DNA from: Massospora cicadina
Lineage: Eukaryota > Entomophthoromycota > Entomophthoromycetes > Entomophthorales > Entomophthoraceae
Direction: 5' to 3'
NCBI GenBank assembly: GCA_022478985.1
Contig: JAKSZP010013536.1
Span: 21,121 to 85,120, forward strand
Length of the DNA: 64,000 nucleotides
Positions 49,901 to 61,110 of the stretch are shown piece after piece (positions within the stretch are counted from its first letter, which is position 1; each line of letters begins with the position of its first letter). Under the pieces are notes generated by a model. The model was not told where the DNA came from and searched no databases. It saw nothing but the letters and a program-made list of their open reading frames with translations. The position numbers and the translations under genes are program-made.

Positions 49901-50455
49901 CCCATTCAAGATGGCTTGATCCCCACACGGCCCCATGTCCTATCCAGGGTAGACTACCTAAACATGATAGACTTCCCTTATTCCATAGAGACCCAGAAAA
50001 CAATTTGGAAATACGCACACCACCCTCTGTTGCAGCCTCAAATCCGTTCACATGTGTGGCGCTGCTTGAGGCGGGTGTACCATATGGCTGAGCGCTCTAA
50101 TGCTTTACACTCATCCTACGTCATGTGTGGCCAGTATGGAACGCTGTTCCACCGCCTGGAGAAGTGCCCTACCTCTAAAGTGATATGGCGCGAAGTTCAA
50201 CGTCTGCTTGACCAGGATCAAACACATCCCTTCATTCTGTCAAGAGATATGTTTGCTATATCCATGGTATCCTCACTTCCACCCTCCCTCCGTGCTCTGG
50301 TGGTCACAATCGCCATGTGGACTATCCACACGATTGTCTTGGATGCCATCGCAGGCTTTACCCCCACGCTCCCAGAAGCTGTCCACAGATTCCGGTCCCA
50401 TTTGGTGGACCACTTTCAGGTGTGGATGTTTGGGTACCTCCCACCGCGTCGCTGA
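46948..50455 (+). pseudogene. LINE ORF2: endonuclease and reverse transcriptase
   Basis: An ATG at 46948 begins MGEAFTLGILNIAGL. The AP-type endonuclease shows IQESHC, GDMN (47352-47363) and FSDHQLV. RT shows CPGPDGIPYEFYKKY, KKGDKLDLANWRPISL, FLDQQKAYDKVNWEYL, GLRQGNPLRPLLYNF and catalytic FADD (49002-49013). A C-terminal part (49916-50455) has a Cys-rich MCGQYGTLFHRLEKCP like the zf-RVT region of some LINEs. The end is a TGA at 50453. Several frameshifts and stops occur. Confidence 0.9.
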
Positions 50456-50708
50456 CAGCTGGTCTCCTCCTAGTTCCCAGTTTGGTTCATCAAATTGGAC
50501 CCTTTCCTCCACACATGTTCAATTGTACCTACGGCCCCTTCACACGTTCCCTCCCCCTCCCCATAGTGGCGTTCCCGCTAGCAACAAGAGATAGCATCAC
50601 TTCTCTGGGGTGCCTTCCCTGTTACTAAGTATCGTTTCTTTCAGGTCAACATTTAAAAGTGTCCATCCCCAGGTCAGCCTTTCTTGCATAAAAATAAAAT
50701 CAAAGTAT
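50456..50708 (+). other. LINE 3' untranslated region
   Basis: About 250 bp from the ORF2 stop to the target duplication, C/T-rich then A-rich at the end. Confidence 0.8.
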
Positions 50709-50720
50709 ATTGAGCTGCAA

Positions 50721-51093
50721 AATAAACATTGACAGTAAGTGTTTCCTATCTAGGATGAGGAGAAAATCAGGAAATCAAGGACGCCGGACTAAGAATCCTA
50801 GATATGACAGCAGGTCATATGCCCTGATGGGGGAAAACCAGATCTTAGGACTAATATCGTCACAAGTAAATTGATCAGCCTGGCATGACAGTAGATTGTG
50901 TGGATCGCGCTCTGAGTAGGCAGTATTGAGGAGGAAGAGGAAGAGAACCTCATTCTGATGGTTATCCCAAGCAGCGTTGAGTATTAACAAGTGTACTCCA
51001 CTTGAGCCAATGAAGTATTTGACCTAGCTTCCAAAGCAGTGTTCTCATGCCCCAGTCCTTTTCTCGCTGAAAATCTAAGCAAAAGGGGGTATA
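50721..51093 (+). other. Remainder of D2 3' non-coding region
   Basis: Continues the D2 sequence interrupted by the LINE; it matches D1 38070-38439 and ends with an AAAAGGGGGTATA purine tract at LTR3. Confidence 0.75.
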
Positions 51094-52237
51094 TGTTGGG
51101 ATTTTTGCCCATATTCCCAGCCTGCTAGATTACTAGAAATTGCTAGGGGAAAATTCCGTAAGGCGAAGTGAATTGGATCTTGTTTGGCCCAAGTTTTGGA
51201 GTAACTACGTTTTGGGGATTTTGGGATATTCGCCTAGTCATATCCATTGGGGATCAATCTGGACGAGTACTTAAAGAAATTGGGCGGAGTTGCTGATGAA
51301 ATAGGGGCATCTGATAGTGATTAACTATCAAGTGTACCGATTGGGTTGGTCAGGTTTCATCACTGACTAATTGGGAATGAATAGCAAGTTGCGAGGTGAG
51401 TGATGCCGCCTGCAACTAGCAGATTAATCAGTTGGTGCGTGACCTGCCTTAATGGATAACAAGTCTTAACACCTAAGCAGGTCGCTAGCCAAATATGGTT
51501 AGTTTGCTTGTTGAGAGGAAAATGTAAGGGACACCTTTTAAAACTCTTTTCATTTAGGGCTCTAGGATGTCCAACAATGGAATCTTAACCAGGATGGGGA
51601 AGACCATCGCTGCTGAGACGAGGATGGGTGATTCAACAGCAATGGCTACCGTTTCATTGAAGAGGTGTCAACTGAGGATTAGACGACTGAATCCCAACTA
51701 TAAATTTCTTAGGATTCACTATAATTAAAAACAGTAATTATGAGAACAGAGTTATATAGTTCTATTGTTTTCATCTGGTATATATTTAAGTAGTAATCTA
51801 TCATCAGCTTTCCATTGTGCTATTCTTCTCAAGGATACTATTGCTGTGTACAGTAATTGGGAGACTCTTAGAGAAAAGAGTAAGGATCTGACCGGGGATC
51901 TAGAGAAGAAGGAGACACAATTGAGGATTGCTGCTGACTGTATGTTGGACTGAAGAAACTGTCACCAGGGAATCTCAGCAAAGATTGGGTTGGACAGAAC
52001 AAGGGAACAAATCCCTAGATCATGACATCTTTAGTATTTAATCAGGAATACTGGCCAAGCGTTGGGCTGAGATATAAGAATTCATATTCAACTACAGATA
52101 ATAGTTGACATACTATTATCAACTGATAAATGAATATACTATACAACATGACGAAGTGCACAAGAAAACTGAACCCATGCAGTGAAAAGATTACTAGGGT
52201 TGTTTGCCAATAATAACCCCTCCAGTAAATTTTTACA
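51094..52237 (+). repeat. D LTR3 (3' LTR of D2)
   Basis: 1144 bp, TGTTGGGATTTTTGCCC to TTTTTACA, with a TATA-type box CTATAAAT at 51698-51705. Not followed by a primer-binding site. Confidence 0.9.
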
Positions 52238-52650
52238 TAGCCCAAAATGCTGATGAGTCTAGGTTGGATCCTCTCCCCATCCTCAAGTGCAAACTAAAGT
52301 AATAATTAGGTGTGATATAATATGTATATTATTTTAGTTTATATACTTTTTTATTTTATTATTTTATTTTTTTTCCTTTTTTTATTTAATATATTTTATT
52401 ATAATGCAATGCTAATATTTTATATGTTTTTTCATCCAAGCTCTTGAACTTTTTATAAACTTTAAGTTGACACAGTTTTATATGAAATCAGCCCTTACTT
52501 CTCTGTTACATGTGTTATTTTCTCCATGTTGGTTAAGTTATGCAAATCAGCCATAATAACAACATTATTAAGGTTGATAAGGTCTACAATGTTTTTGTTC
52601 ACAGTATCCTGCTCAGTCTGAATATAATTTTTAAAGTCATCATGCTTTGA
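52238..52650 (+). other. G RNase H tail, then AT-rich spacer
   Basis: NADESRLDPLPILK is readable at about 52245-52290, the tail of G's RNase H. Beyond it, 52300-52480 is nearly pure A/T with T-runs, and nothing is readable to 52650. Confidence 0.5.
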
Positions 52651-52658
52651 ATTTAAGT

Positions 52659-53482
52659 TTAGGCAATTTCTTCAGTCCAAAGTGGCATGTTTGGTGAGTC
52701 ATTCTGTGCTTTCAAATTTAAGGTCAACCAGTCTTTTTGTTCCACATGAGCTCCCCTTACTGTGATAAGATCCAGGAAGTAGGAGATACCTTCATCAGAG
52801 CTAGTTTCCATTTTTTTGTCACAATCTTGCCTGGCCAAAGGTGCCAAGAACTGGTTATGTTGGTCTATTTCATAGAGTGTCACCAATTTTGAGTGAGCAC
52901 CAGTTATTGAAAACTGAGGATCTCTTGTTTGATAATTTGGATCCTGCACGCTTAATAAGACTGAAGTTCAGCTGAATGATCCTCAATTTTGCTGGTGGCT
53001 TATGGTAATTAGACCGTTCAGAAACTCACTTGGTGTGTTCAAATAGCCCCAACTCTTCTGGTCAATATTAGGCTCAATTTTTCCTTTGTAATCAGGAACT
53101 TCAACTGAGGCAGGTACAGTTACAAACTGCAGATTCCAAGGATCAAGCTTACTGACACTCTCCAAAAGAGACTTTAGATCAAAAACTAGAAAGAAGATTA
53201 AATAAAAAAATATTTATCAAGACTAAATTATAGATGATTTTCATTAGGCCAGGTGCCAGTATATCATACCTCCAGGGCATCTCCTGGCCACATTCAAGCA
53301 TGCAATCTCAACAAATTATTTTTCACATCAGTTTGGCCCTTGAACTGATACACCTGAGACCTATTGCTAGGTTTATTGGTGGAAAAATATATTCAAAATC
53401 AGGAGAATTTCAGGGACAAAATTTACAATAAGAATATGTAAACTTGTCCTGGGATCATCTCAAAATGAGTTTCATAATACTG
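52659..53482 (-). pseudogene. Decayed spliced gene of unknown function
   Basis: Two exon-like blocks lie on the minus strand. The first (53482-53270) is exactly 71 codons after an AG acceptor; it begins QYYETHFEMIPGQ and ends RLHA, stop, MWPGDALE. It contains one TAA and three TGA. A GTATGA donor starts an 84-nt intron with a pyrimidine-rich TTCTTTCTAG end (53269-53186). The second block (53185-52659) reads SKLDPWNLQFVTVPASVEVP and, after two TGA, DEGISYFLDLITVRGAHVEQ. A one-base phase mismatch at the T-run (53181-53185) remains. All six internal stops can derive from CGA or CAA. I do not recognise the family. It is not retroelement-like. Confidence 0.55.
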
Positions 53483-53519
53483 CTTACAAAATAAAAATTC
53501 TTAAAATTTTGGCATTGAT

Positions 53520-54020
53520 TTAAATAAATGATGCACCCTTAATTGGGACATCGTCAGGCTTCTCAATAGCACTAGCTACTACCATTTGGGCGGTCCATGT
53601 GCAAGTGCTATCATGCCAATTATGCAGAATGACATAGAAAATTTGCCATAGGCAGAAATTTTTCTTAGGACCAGATTAAGTAATATTTTTATCACACAGC
53701 TAATGGAAATGACTCCCTGATTAGGATGTCTATTGGCCCTCTTGATAGCACTAGGTACTCCCATAGGGGAGGTCCATGTGCAATTGCTATTGTGCAATTA
53801 TGAGGATTGACATCCAAAATTTTTCATAGGCGGGAACTTATTATTAGGGCCAGCCTAAGTAATGTTTTCAACACACAGCTGACAGAAACGACTCCCTAAT
53901 CGGGATGTCAACTGGCTCTCTTGATAGCACAAGGTACTTCCATTTGGTCTGTCCATGTGCAAGTGCTATCATGCCAATTATGAGGATTGACATACGAAAT
54001 TTGCCTTAGGGCAGTAAAAG
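53520..54020. repeat. 179-bp tandem repeat, about 2.7 units
   Basis: GTCCATGTGCAA begins at 53593, 53772 and 53951 (CAA is GCAAG in copies 1 and 3), spacing 179 and 179. Around it GGGATGTC...AGCAC...GGTAC and GACTCCCT also repeat. The third unit is partial. Confidence 0.8.
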
Positions 54021-54149
54021 GATTATTTTTTTCATCTTTCTGTTCACGGGATTTGTAGACATTTCTTAAGATTGATTCTAACAGTTTCTCAGATTGAATA
54101 TTTGATATTGGTACCAATCATTTGGGACTAGTTGCCAAGTTTTGGTGCA

Positions 54150-54345
54150 GTGATAATCAGCCTGAATGTGCAAGTGTACTTGCCTGAGCTTTCAATAGAA
54201 AAATCATTTTGAATTGACTTGAGTTAATATACTGAGCCGCATAGTTGTAGAGATAATCGGCCTAAATGTTTGAGTGTATCTGGCCTGAGTTTTTATAATA
54301 TAATATAAATTGACATTGTGATAATTGGCCTGAGTTGTGTTATTA
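54150..54345. repeat. Short diverged tandem repeat
   Basis: GATAATC-GCCT begins at 54152, 54252 and (GATAATTGGCCT) about 54320. The first two units run about 50 bp and share AGTGTA and GCCTGAG. Possibly the remains of a longer array. Confidence 0.5.
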
Positions 54346-54599
54346 CAATAGGCTTTAATTCGTCTATTAGGTTGAGCATTAGGAGGATAGTTACCCCAAT
54401 CTGTTGGTTGTTGAAAGGTTTACTTTTGAGTCAACCACCAGAATCTAACAACTATACCACCAGGAACGCAGAACTTGTTAATACAGGGCTAACGTTTGTA
54501 AGCCCTAAACCAATTATGTATAGAAGTCATTACCCAAGGAGAAAATCAAGAAACTAATAAGTAAGGGGGTAATCATGTTAGGACATGGAGAAAGAACGT
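54346..54599. other. No gene recognised
   Basis: AT-rich; a 79-codon frame at 54318-54557 has no motif. The left end of element E is not visible; its gag and LTR are missing. Confidence 0.3.
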
Positions 54600-57372
54600 T
54601 CTACCAGCTAATTTGGGAAAAAAAAACCAATGAAGATAGCAAAACATCAAGTTATCGCATTTCTGCATCTAATACTTATGGCAGAGATTAAAAACTTATA
54701 TTTTAGAACATTAGCCAAGATGGGATTGCCAGCAGAACCTGCCAAGAGAGCCAACGTTTTAGTGGATTAAGAGCACCTGGATGATTTATAAAAACAGCAG
54801 CAAGAAGATGCACTTAAATTATTTGAGAGATATTTAGAGATATTCACCCAAGATGACCATGACCTAGGCTGTGTGAAGAACATAATCCATAAAGTTGACA
54901 CTGGGAATATTCGCCAATAAGGATGAAATCTGTCTTAAGCTCAAGAGCTTCTGGAGCTGTGGCCACTGAAGAAATCAGCAAGCTGTTGATCATAGGCTCC
55001 TTGTTCCTTCGTCAACTCCAAGGGGAAATCCCAATCCTAATCGTGAAAAAGAAGGATGGTCAATTAAAGTAGTGATAAATTAATCCTAATTGAATATAAA
55101 ACTCTAAATAGGATTCTTATCCAATGCTAAGGAATAATGATGCACTTGGTCGCCTAGTGAATGCCAAATACTTTTCAGCAATGGACTTAATTTATGATAT
55201 TAGTAGATTAATTTGCCAAAGGAATACCAAGAAAAAATGTGCAATCATTACCTTACAGGGATATGATCAGCCGACCTGAATGCCTCAGGGATTGTGTAAC
55301 TCGTCAGCCACATTCCTGTTAGCAATGGACTTTAGCATCAGTGATCTAAAGCTATCATGCGTTTTAGATTACCTGGATGATACAAACGTATTAGATGGAC
55401 CTTCATGGATTATCTGTAGCACTTGATAGAGGTGTTCAAGCGCCTGGAAATGACAAACTTGAAAACTAAGCCAAAAAGTGTCACTTCTTCAAGAAGGAGT
55501 TTATCTACTTGGTGGTTAGGTAAAAACTCCGGTGGACTTCAACCCCAGCAGCATAAGATTATGGCAATTGAATGAATGTTGATCCCAAAGAGTATGTGAT
55601 ATCCAATTATCTCTTATAATGGCCGCTACTATTGCTGATTCATGAAGAATTTTGATAAAATTATGGAGCTGTTATTACACTTATTAAGGTTAATGAAATA
55701 GGATTCATGTGGAATGATGAGGCTCAGGATTCATTCAATGAGTTATACAAATACTTAATTTCCAGCTCTGTCTTAAAGAGCTTACTTTTGATCAGTAATT
55801 CATCATACAAACTGATGCTTTATTGATGGCAACTGATGCCATATTGAGTCAAGTAGATGAAGATTGGGAAAAACATCTGGCAGTCTATGTGAGTTAAACA
55901 CTAATGTCAGTGGAGATGAACTATACCATGACATAGCGCACATGCCTTGCAGTGATCCATGCATGCAAACAATTATGAGTGTAAATCCATTGAATGCACT
56001 TTAAAGTGGTGACGGACCACTCTTCTATAAGCTAGATCCATGCCTGAGGAACCAGAGGGGCGACTGCCTGATGGGCTTTAAAATTACAAGCATACGACTT
56101 TGAGACACTAAACTGGGCCAGACAGCGCATTAAAATGCTGACAGATTATTAAGATTGCCCGCTATTTAAGTTGTATATGATCAGGTGCTAGTTTTAATCT
56201 AAAAATTATCAAAAGCAATGTCAGGGACAAACCTTAAGAAATTAAAAATTGCACTAAGAAAAGTATAAAAACAACAAGATGAAAAATGGACAACTATAGA
56301 AGATTGATGAGAAACATTTTTATTTAATAAAGCTGTCATAATGAGCGGAAATAATCCATGACGTACACAAAGTCATTGTTCAGGGTGGCTTAAGGAAGGC
56401 AATGGACCATCTTTAATAGTACTACTACTGGAAACTCAATCAACTGTGAAGTCGCTGAATACCTGTCCTGTTGTGTGGGATTCCAAATACATATGCCCCA
56501 TAGTGATATAAAAAGGTACAGGCTAGTACGCCCTGGATTCACATGGCACATGGTGTCAGTAGTCGTAATGTGACCAAAGAGTATTAGTACAGGAGGAGCA
56601 AAAAATATCATAGTGGCAATAGACTATTTAACTAGATGGGCTGAAATGAAAGCCCTGACCAGAATGGATGCCATGATCACGCAAAGTTAAAATTTGGATC
56701 AAGTGTTATACCAGCATGATGTCCTCAAGTTATCTTGAGTGACATTGAGACCAATTTTGTCTTCTATAAAATCTTGAGGCTAACAAATTGATGTAAATTA
56801 AGATGAGTAGTATCCAATACATTTAGGCCAGAAACAAATGGAATGGTGGAACAAATAAATGGAATGCTAGCTGCAATGCTAAGAATACTGATCTTGGGGA
56901 AGATTTCTGCTATAGCAACGTTACCTTAATTTTGATTACCTTCACCTAAAACATAATTCATCATTCAGTGACAGGAAAACGCCGTTCGTGTTACTTTACA
57001 GACAAAGGGATGCATAACTGTTAATCTTGCTTCTGCCATAGATCCGGCAAGAATGAGTATAATTAATATCTGAACCAACTGGACAGTATAATGATCAAAC
57101 TGAAAATGCAGGCGTTCAAGACCACCTATAAGAAAATGGTTTAAGAAAGGTTGACATATGATAAGAACTGAATAGCAATAAAAATATACCACTTGGAGGA
57201 TAGGATAACCTATTGCACCATTCATGTTTTTAGATGAAGAAGTAAGTTGGATGCTTTGTGGTCAGGTCTGTTCAAAGCGATTGTCAAGTCAGCAACTGAT
57301 GACTACACAATTAAGAACATTGCATATGGTCATGTAGTGAAATGGGTCAATATGAAATATCTTAGGTATTAA
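54600..57372 (+). pseudogene. Element E pol (older D relative), 5'-truncated
   Basis: Begins in the protease-RT linker (HQVIAFLHLIL, D1: NQIIAFVHLIL). RT has LPQGL-like PQGLCNS and DYLDDTNV (YLDD at 55370-55381), then KCHFFKKEFIYL. RNase H reads QTDALLMATDAILSQVDED and VVTDHSS. Integrase has VAIDYLTRWAEMKAL, LSDIETNF (second D intact) and ETNGMVEQINGML. It ends VKWVNMKYLRY with a TAA at 57370-57372. More stops than in D1 or D2, so an older copy. Confidence 0.8.
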
Positions 57373-57399
57373 ATCTAGGAGAGAAATAAGTACATGTTT

Positions 57400-57720
57400 C
57401 CAAAGGGCTACTGAGCCTATAAAAAGTTAAGCCCTAGGGTTGGTCAAGTCCCAGGAAGGGACCGCTGAACCATGAGAGGTACAGAAAGTCTTAAAAATAG
57501 ATTTTGACCAAAATAGCTGGTTAAGTTAAAAAATGAACAGCTGAACCAGAGAAATAAAAATGAAAAGATAGACCTATGACACTAATTATATTAAGTCCTA
57601 TTGTAAAAAAGAAAAAAGTAAAATAAGAGAAAAATACAAAAATAATATAAAATTAAAAAATCATTAAGTAAAATATATAAAGATATAAAAATGCAAAAAC
57701 ATATTAAGCTTAAATGTTTA
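57400..57720 (+). repeat. Element E post-pol hairpin block
   Basis: AAGTCCCAGGAAGGGACCGCTGAACC (57448 onward; only its order of motifs matters) and weaker units match the GTCC-A-rich-GGACC-CTGAACC motif of D. An A-rich tract follows. Confidence 0.5.
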
Positions 57721-57729
57721 ATTTGTCAT

Positions 57730-58300
57730 CAAAAGCATCAGTTGATGTCCCCTTATGTGATCAGTAGGTGCCAACATGGGTTGAAACTTGGTCCACCATG
57801 AGTAGTCCCAAGGCGCTGAAATGAAAAATATATAGGTAGAATCAGAATGGGTTGGAACTTGATTCTCCAGAATTAGTCCATAATGAAATGAAGCGCAGCT
57901 GTGGGAGTACTGGAACCAAGGATTCGGTGAATCTTACTGAGAATATCCTTTAAATAATGTGGGGTTATAGAAACCTAGCCTGGGGAAATACAAGATTTAT
58001 AGACATATTATTGGTGAAAATGACATAAAGAGTCCTGGTATGGCATGGGTCTGCAGAACCGCTCTCTAAGGAGGGTGGCAGCAAGAGGGAGATGAAGGAA
58101 AAATGCGTTAAGAAGAAGGATCATGAAGATACTGTTCAGGAAAGAAAAAGGAGATGGACTATGTGAAATTAAATTTAAACCATGCTGACGGACTCAGGAT
58201 GGAATGAAGTGGCATCTGCCTCTGAAGATCTATCATCTCTGACTTATCTGGTCAAGAGTGATGTTTTGAATTCTAGTATGCCCTCCTCTTACAGCTTAAT
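57730..58300 (-). pseudogene. Trace of the antisense ORF in element E
   Basis: On the minus strand at about 58060-57965 a segment aligns with the end of the D antisense frame: GLFMSFSPIICL-ILYFP against GLFANCIFLYCCFP. The DNA either side (TCCTGGTATGG, and the TAATTTGTCATCAA start) also matches D1. The rest is too decayed to translate. Confidence 0.4.
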
Positions 58301-58375
58301 TGATTCTAATATCATTTACAGATCTTCTGTGAATCACCTTAGTGAACGTGAGTTATCTTAGAAGATGATAACTAT

Positions 58376-59020
58376 TGTTGGTAGCTATATCTAATGGTCT
58401 ATTAACAGATCCATCAGGATATGATTCCATCAGCTTAATAATTTCTAATTGAGGATGATCCCTGACAATTAAAGAGTGATTATATTTTTATTTTATTTAT
58501 TAATAAATTTATTATCTTGTTTGAGTTAATAGAGCATGTTGCCAATTGATTAAGGAATTTATTAGTTGCTAAGCATTAACAACGCTTCTGATAGCAACTT
58601 GTGAGTTAGCCTTTTAGGTAACTTGACCAGCTGCTAATAGGTAAAGGCCCATAATTTAAGCAGTTTGCTAATTTAATAAAGGCAATGTGCTGTGGTTGAG
58701 TGGGTGCGTTAAGACACGTTTATTATTTCAACATGGAGAGGTTGCATTTTTAGTCACCGGTGTAATCTGACTAGATGGATGAGGAAGATCATCATTGATT
58801 AGGACTTCAGAGTGTTGAACCGTTAGCAACAGCTGCATTTCTAAATGGGGGCACCAATGGAAGAGTTGTGCGGCGGAGATACCCTTATAAATTCCCTTTT
58901 TTATTTATTAAACAGTGCAAAAAAGTGGATACTTTAAGATAAAGAAGTATTATATTAATATATACTGTCATACATTTCGTGTAAATTTTACTCTTAGGAT
59001 TACAGTTGAAGGACAAAAAT
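58376..59020 (+). repeat. Decayed LTR of element E
   Basis: 58540-58900 aligns loosely with the D LTR: CTAATAGGTAAAGGCCCATAAT to D's TAATGGGTAATAAGTCCCAT, then AAGACACG and a TTATAAATTCCC box (about 58885) matching D's ACTATAAATTCCC. Ends are approximate. No primer-binding site follows. Confidence 0.45.
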
Positions 59021-59079
59021 TCTGTCCGGAATAATGAGAATTAAATTGACATGAGCAAGATTCAAACACAACCCTAATC

Positions 59080-61110
59080 ACAACTCAGTCGTAGGAGCAT
59101 CACCAATTCAGTGAGCATTGAGACCAAATCAAATATGAAATCCAAACAGGGCGAAAGCAAAATTTTAACCTCAGAAGAATCTAACTATTCTTTTAGCAAA
59201 AGCATCAAGTCAGCTGGTGAAGATCTTGGCATTTGAAGGCCCCAAAAATCAGGCGTACTGGCAAAAGAGTCTCAAATTCAAAGAACTATTGTGCCTCCTG
59301 CCAATTTATCAAAAGAGTCTCCTTACCCTACTTAATCCTGATTATCAATCCACGCTACCTTTAGGTGATCTCAAGTATCTCAAAAGCCTATAAAATCTCC
59401 AATCTATGACTAATAAAAATACCTTCTGAAATCCTTGTTATTTCATTAGTGATTATTTAACCTGTTTTTATACAGAATTCCTTGCCTGTTTGAAGTGAAC
59501 AAATTGGCCTCAACAAAGAATTTTTTCATAGAGAGTTTGCCATAGAGACCCAGTTTAAAAAAGATTCCGCTTGAACTGCATTTTACTAATAATTGAACAG
59601 CTTTCAAAAGGCCCTGACCTTAAGAGAGGATGACAAAGTCCTAAAACTGGTGCTTTCTGACAGGTCCTTCTAAGGCTCCTGGTGAAGACCTACCTTCCTA
59701 TAAATAATTCCTGTGAAGACATCCCTCACAATATTGAGGAGAATAAGAGCTTGAACCGAAGGGCTGCTATCAATAATCAAGACGTGATGCTACCTCAACC
59801 ACAAGAACTTGGGCTCCGTGCAACCATGAGTTTATATATCTCATTCATGATGAATTTACCTATCAAAGTCAGGCTCCTAATGTCACAGAAACAATACAAG
59901 AGCTTCTGGGCGAAGTTGTAACCCCTGGTGGGAGAAATATTTGAAGCAGCTCTACCCAAACTATTTAAATGCATTGATTTAATTCTTCAGCAAAGCTTTT
60001 GAGCAATGATATAGGAGTTACCCATACAGATTTGCACCTCCAACAATTTGTGCATCCTGCCAGCATCAACACATGCAATTGCTCGCCCTCCACAACATGA
60101 AGATGCAGTGACAGCTAGAATTGACCCACCGGATCTGCTCCCAACTCATTGAGTTAAACAACGCCACCTCTAAAATTTTGGCTGCAATAATTGAAAGCCA
60201 TTTTGAGCAACTTTCAGGAGATAAATGAAATCCAACGCTACCTTGCCCAAAATGACACTGAAGTCGTTCAATACTTTAAAAATGAATTCGTCCAGCCAGA
60301 CAGTTTAATTAACCACTGGCATGGAACAAAGAGTATAATGTGCTTTATCCACCCTCCTCGACCAAATTGTAGAGGATTACCAAGTGAATGATTGTTGAAT
60401 TTTCTATTTTGTTCACCTTTATCCAGCAACTGATCAAACAACTCACAATGATGCTGACTCAAGAAGTTATGGTTCAACATTAAGCACCCAGTGGAACAGG
60501 AACCAGTGGTAGAAACAGAGCAAGGCCCCCCTAGGCTTGGAGGTCCCTGGGGACCTCTGAGAGCCTCCTTACCTGATGGATATTTTTTCATTGAAGACCA
60601 TGAATCCCGACTTAAAGCTCTCAAATGACAACTGTTACTGGTGGCCTGAGGAGTTGGATGACTATTAAAGTGGAGCATATGAATGCTGATTTGACCTTTT
60701 CCTACTTGTACAACCACTATGTGAAGATTACTGACACCTGCGCCAATCTGGTTGCCTCCCAAAACCAAGTAAAGAATCACATCAAGTGGATAATTACCCA
60801 AGTTTAAACAATTGAAGTAAACTGGATGATCAATCTGAAAAATTGAACCAACAGTCTGAAGAGATCAAAAATCTATGCCAACTTTTAGATTCTAAAGCCC
60901 CCCTTAATAACGTCAATGAATGCTATGCCACTATCCATGATGATATGGATGAGATCCGCTTATAGTTGATAGGATATCCTGCATTCTTATATAAGCATCA
61001 TGGAGCCCACTGACTCAGAACACCCATTCTCATATGCCACTCATGTCCTCTCTGAACCTGTCAGATATTTCAAACCTAATTTTAAGGAGTGCAATTCTCT
61101 GGTGCTGAGA
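59080..61110 (+). pseudogene. Unrecognised protein-coding relic
   Basis: Plus-strand frames are fragmented but protein-like. MKSKQGESKILTSEESNYSF starts near 59130. QELLGEVVTPGG is near 59910. A stretch at 60190-60360 includes LLDQIVEDYQVND. A coiled-coil-like SEKLNQQSEEIKNLCQLLDS is near 60850, then DDMDEIRL. Several stops and shifts occur. No RT, integrase or zinc knuckle was seen. F's LTR is inserted at its right end. It could be gag of another retroelement or a host gene. Confidence 0.35.

Larger units (their letters stand above)
45439..50708 (+). mobile_element. Full-length LINE (L1/Tad-like non-LTR retrotransposon)
   Basis: A 5.27 kb insertion flanked by perfect 12-bp target duplications ATTGAGCTGCAA (45427-45438 and 50709-50720). 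It is inserted in D2's 3' non-coding region; D1 shows the empty-site order. It has a 5' leader, ORF1 with zinc knuckle, ORF2 with endonuclease, RT and a C-terminal Cys motif, and a 3' end AAAATAAAATCAAAGTAT rather than pure poly-A. It is visibly GC-richer than its surroundings. Both ORFs carry stops or frameshifts. Confidence 0.93.
30025..52237 (+). mobile_element. D array: two gypsy elements in tandem sharing the middle LTR
   Basis: Three LTRs of one family (30025-31178, 38440-39590, 51094-52237) separate two internal regions on the plus strand. The middle LTR is preceded by a polypurine-like AAGAGGGGATG, as a 3' LTR should be. It is also followed by a primer-binding site, as a 5' LTR should be, so it serves both elements. 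Internal 1 has gag, pol and an antisense frame. Internal 2 has a rearranged 5' part, pol, the antisense frame and a LINE insertion. No convincing target duplication was seen (AGCGT before, TAGCC after). The array sits within RNase H of element G. Confidence 0.85.

Noticed and set aside
30020..52242. Target-site duplication for the D array
   Set aside because: AGCGT and TAGCC do not match well enough in register to claim a duplication.
52310..52480. AT-rich run as a replication origin or centromere core
   Set aside because: Only a short A/T-rich spacer; no repeat structure or defined motif supports a function.
60268..60801. 177-codon minus-strand ORF
   Set aside because: It overlaps plus-strand frames with more protein-like composition; no motif and no conservation evidence.
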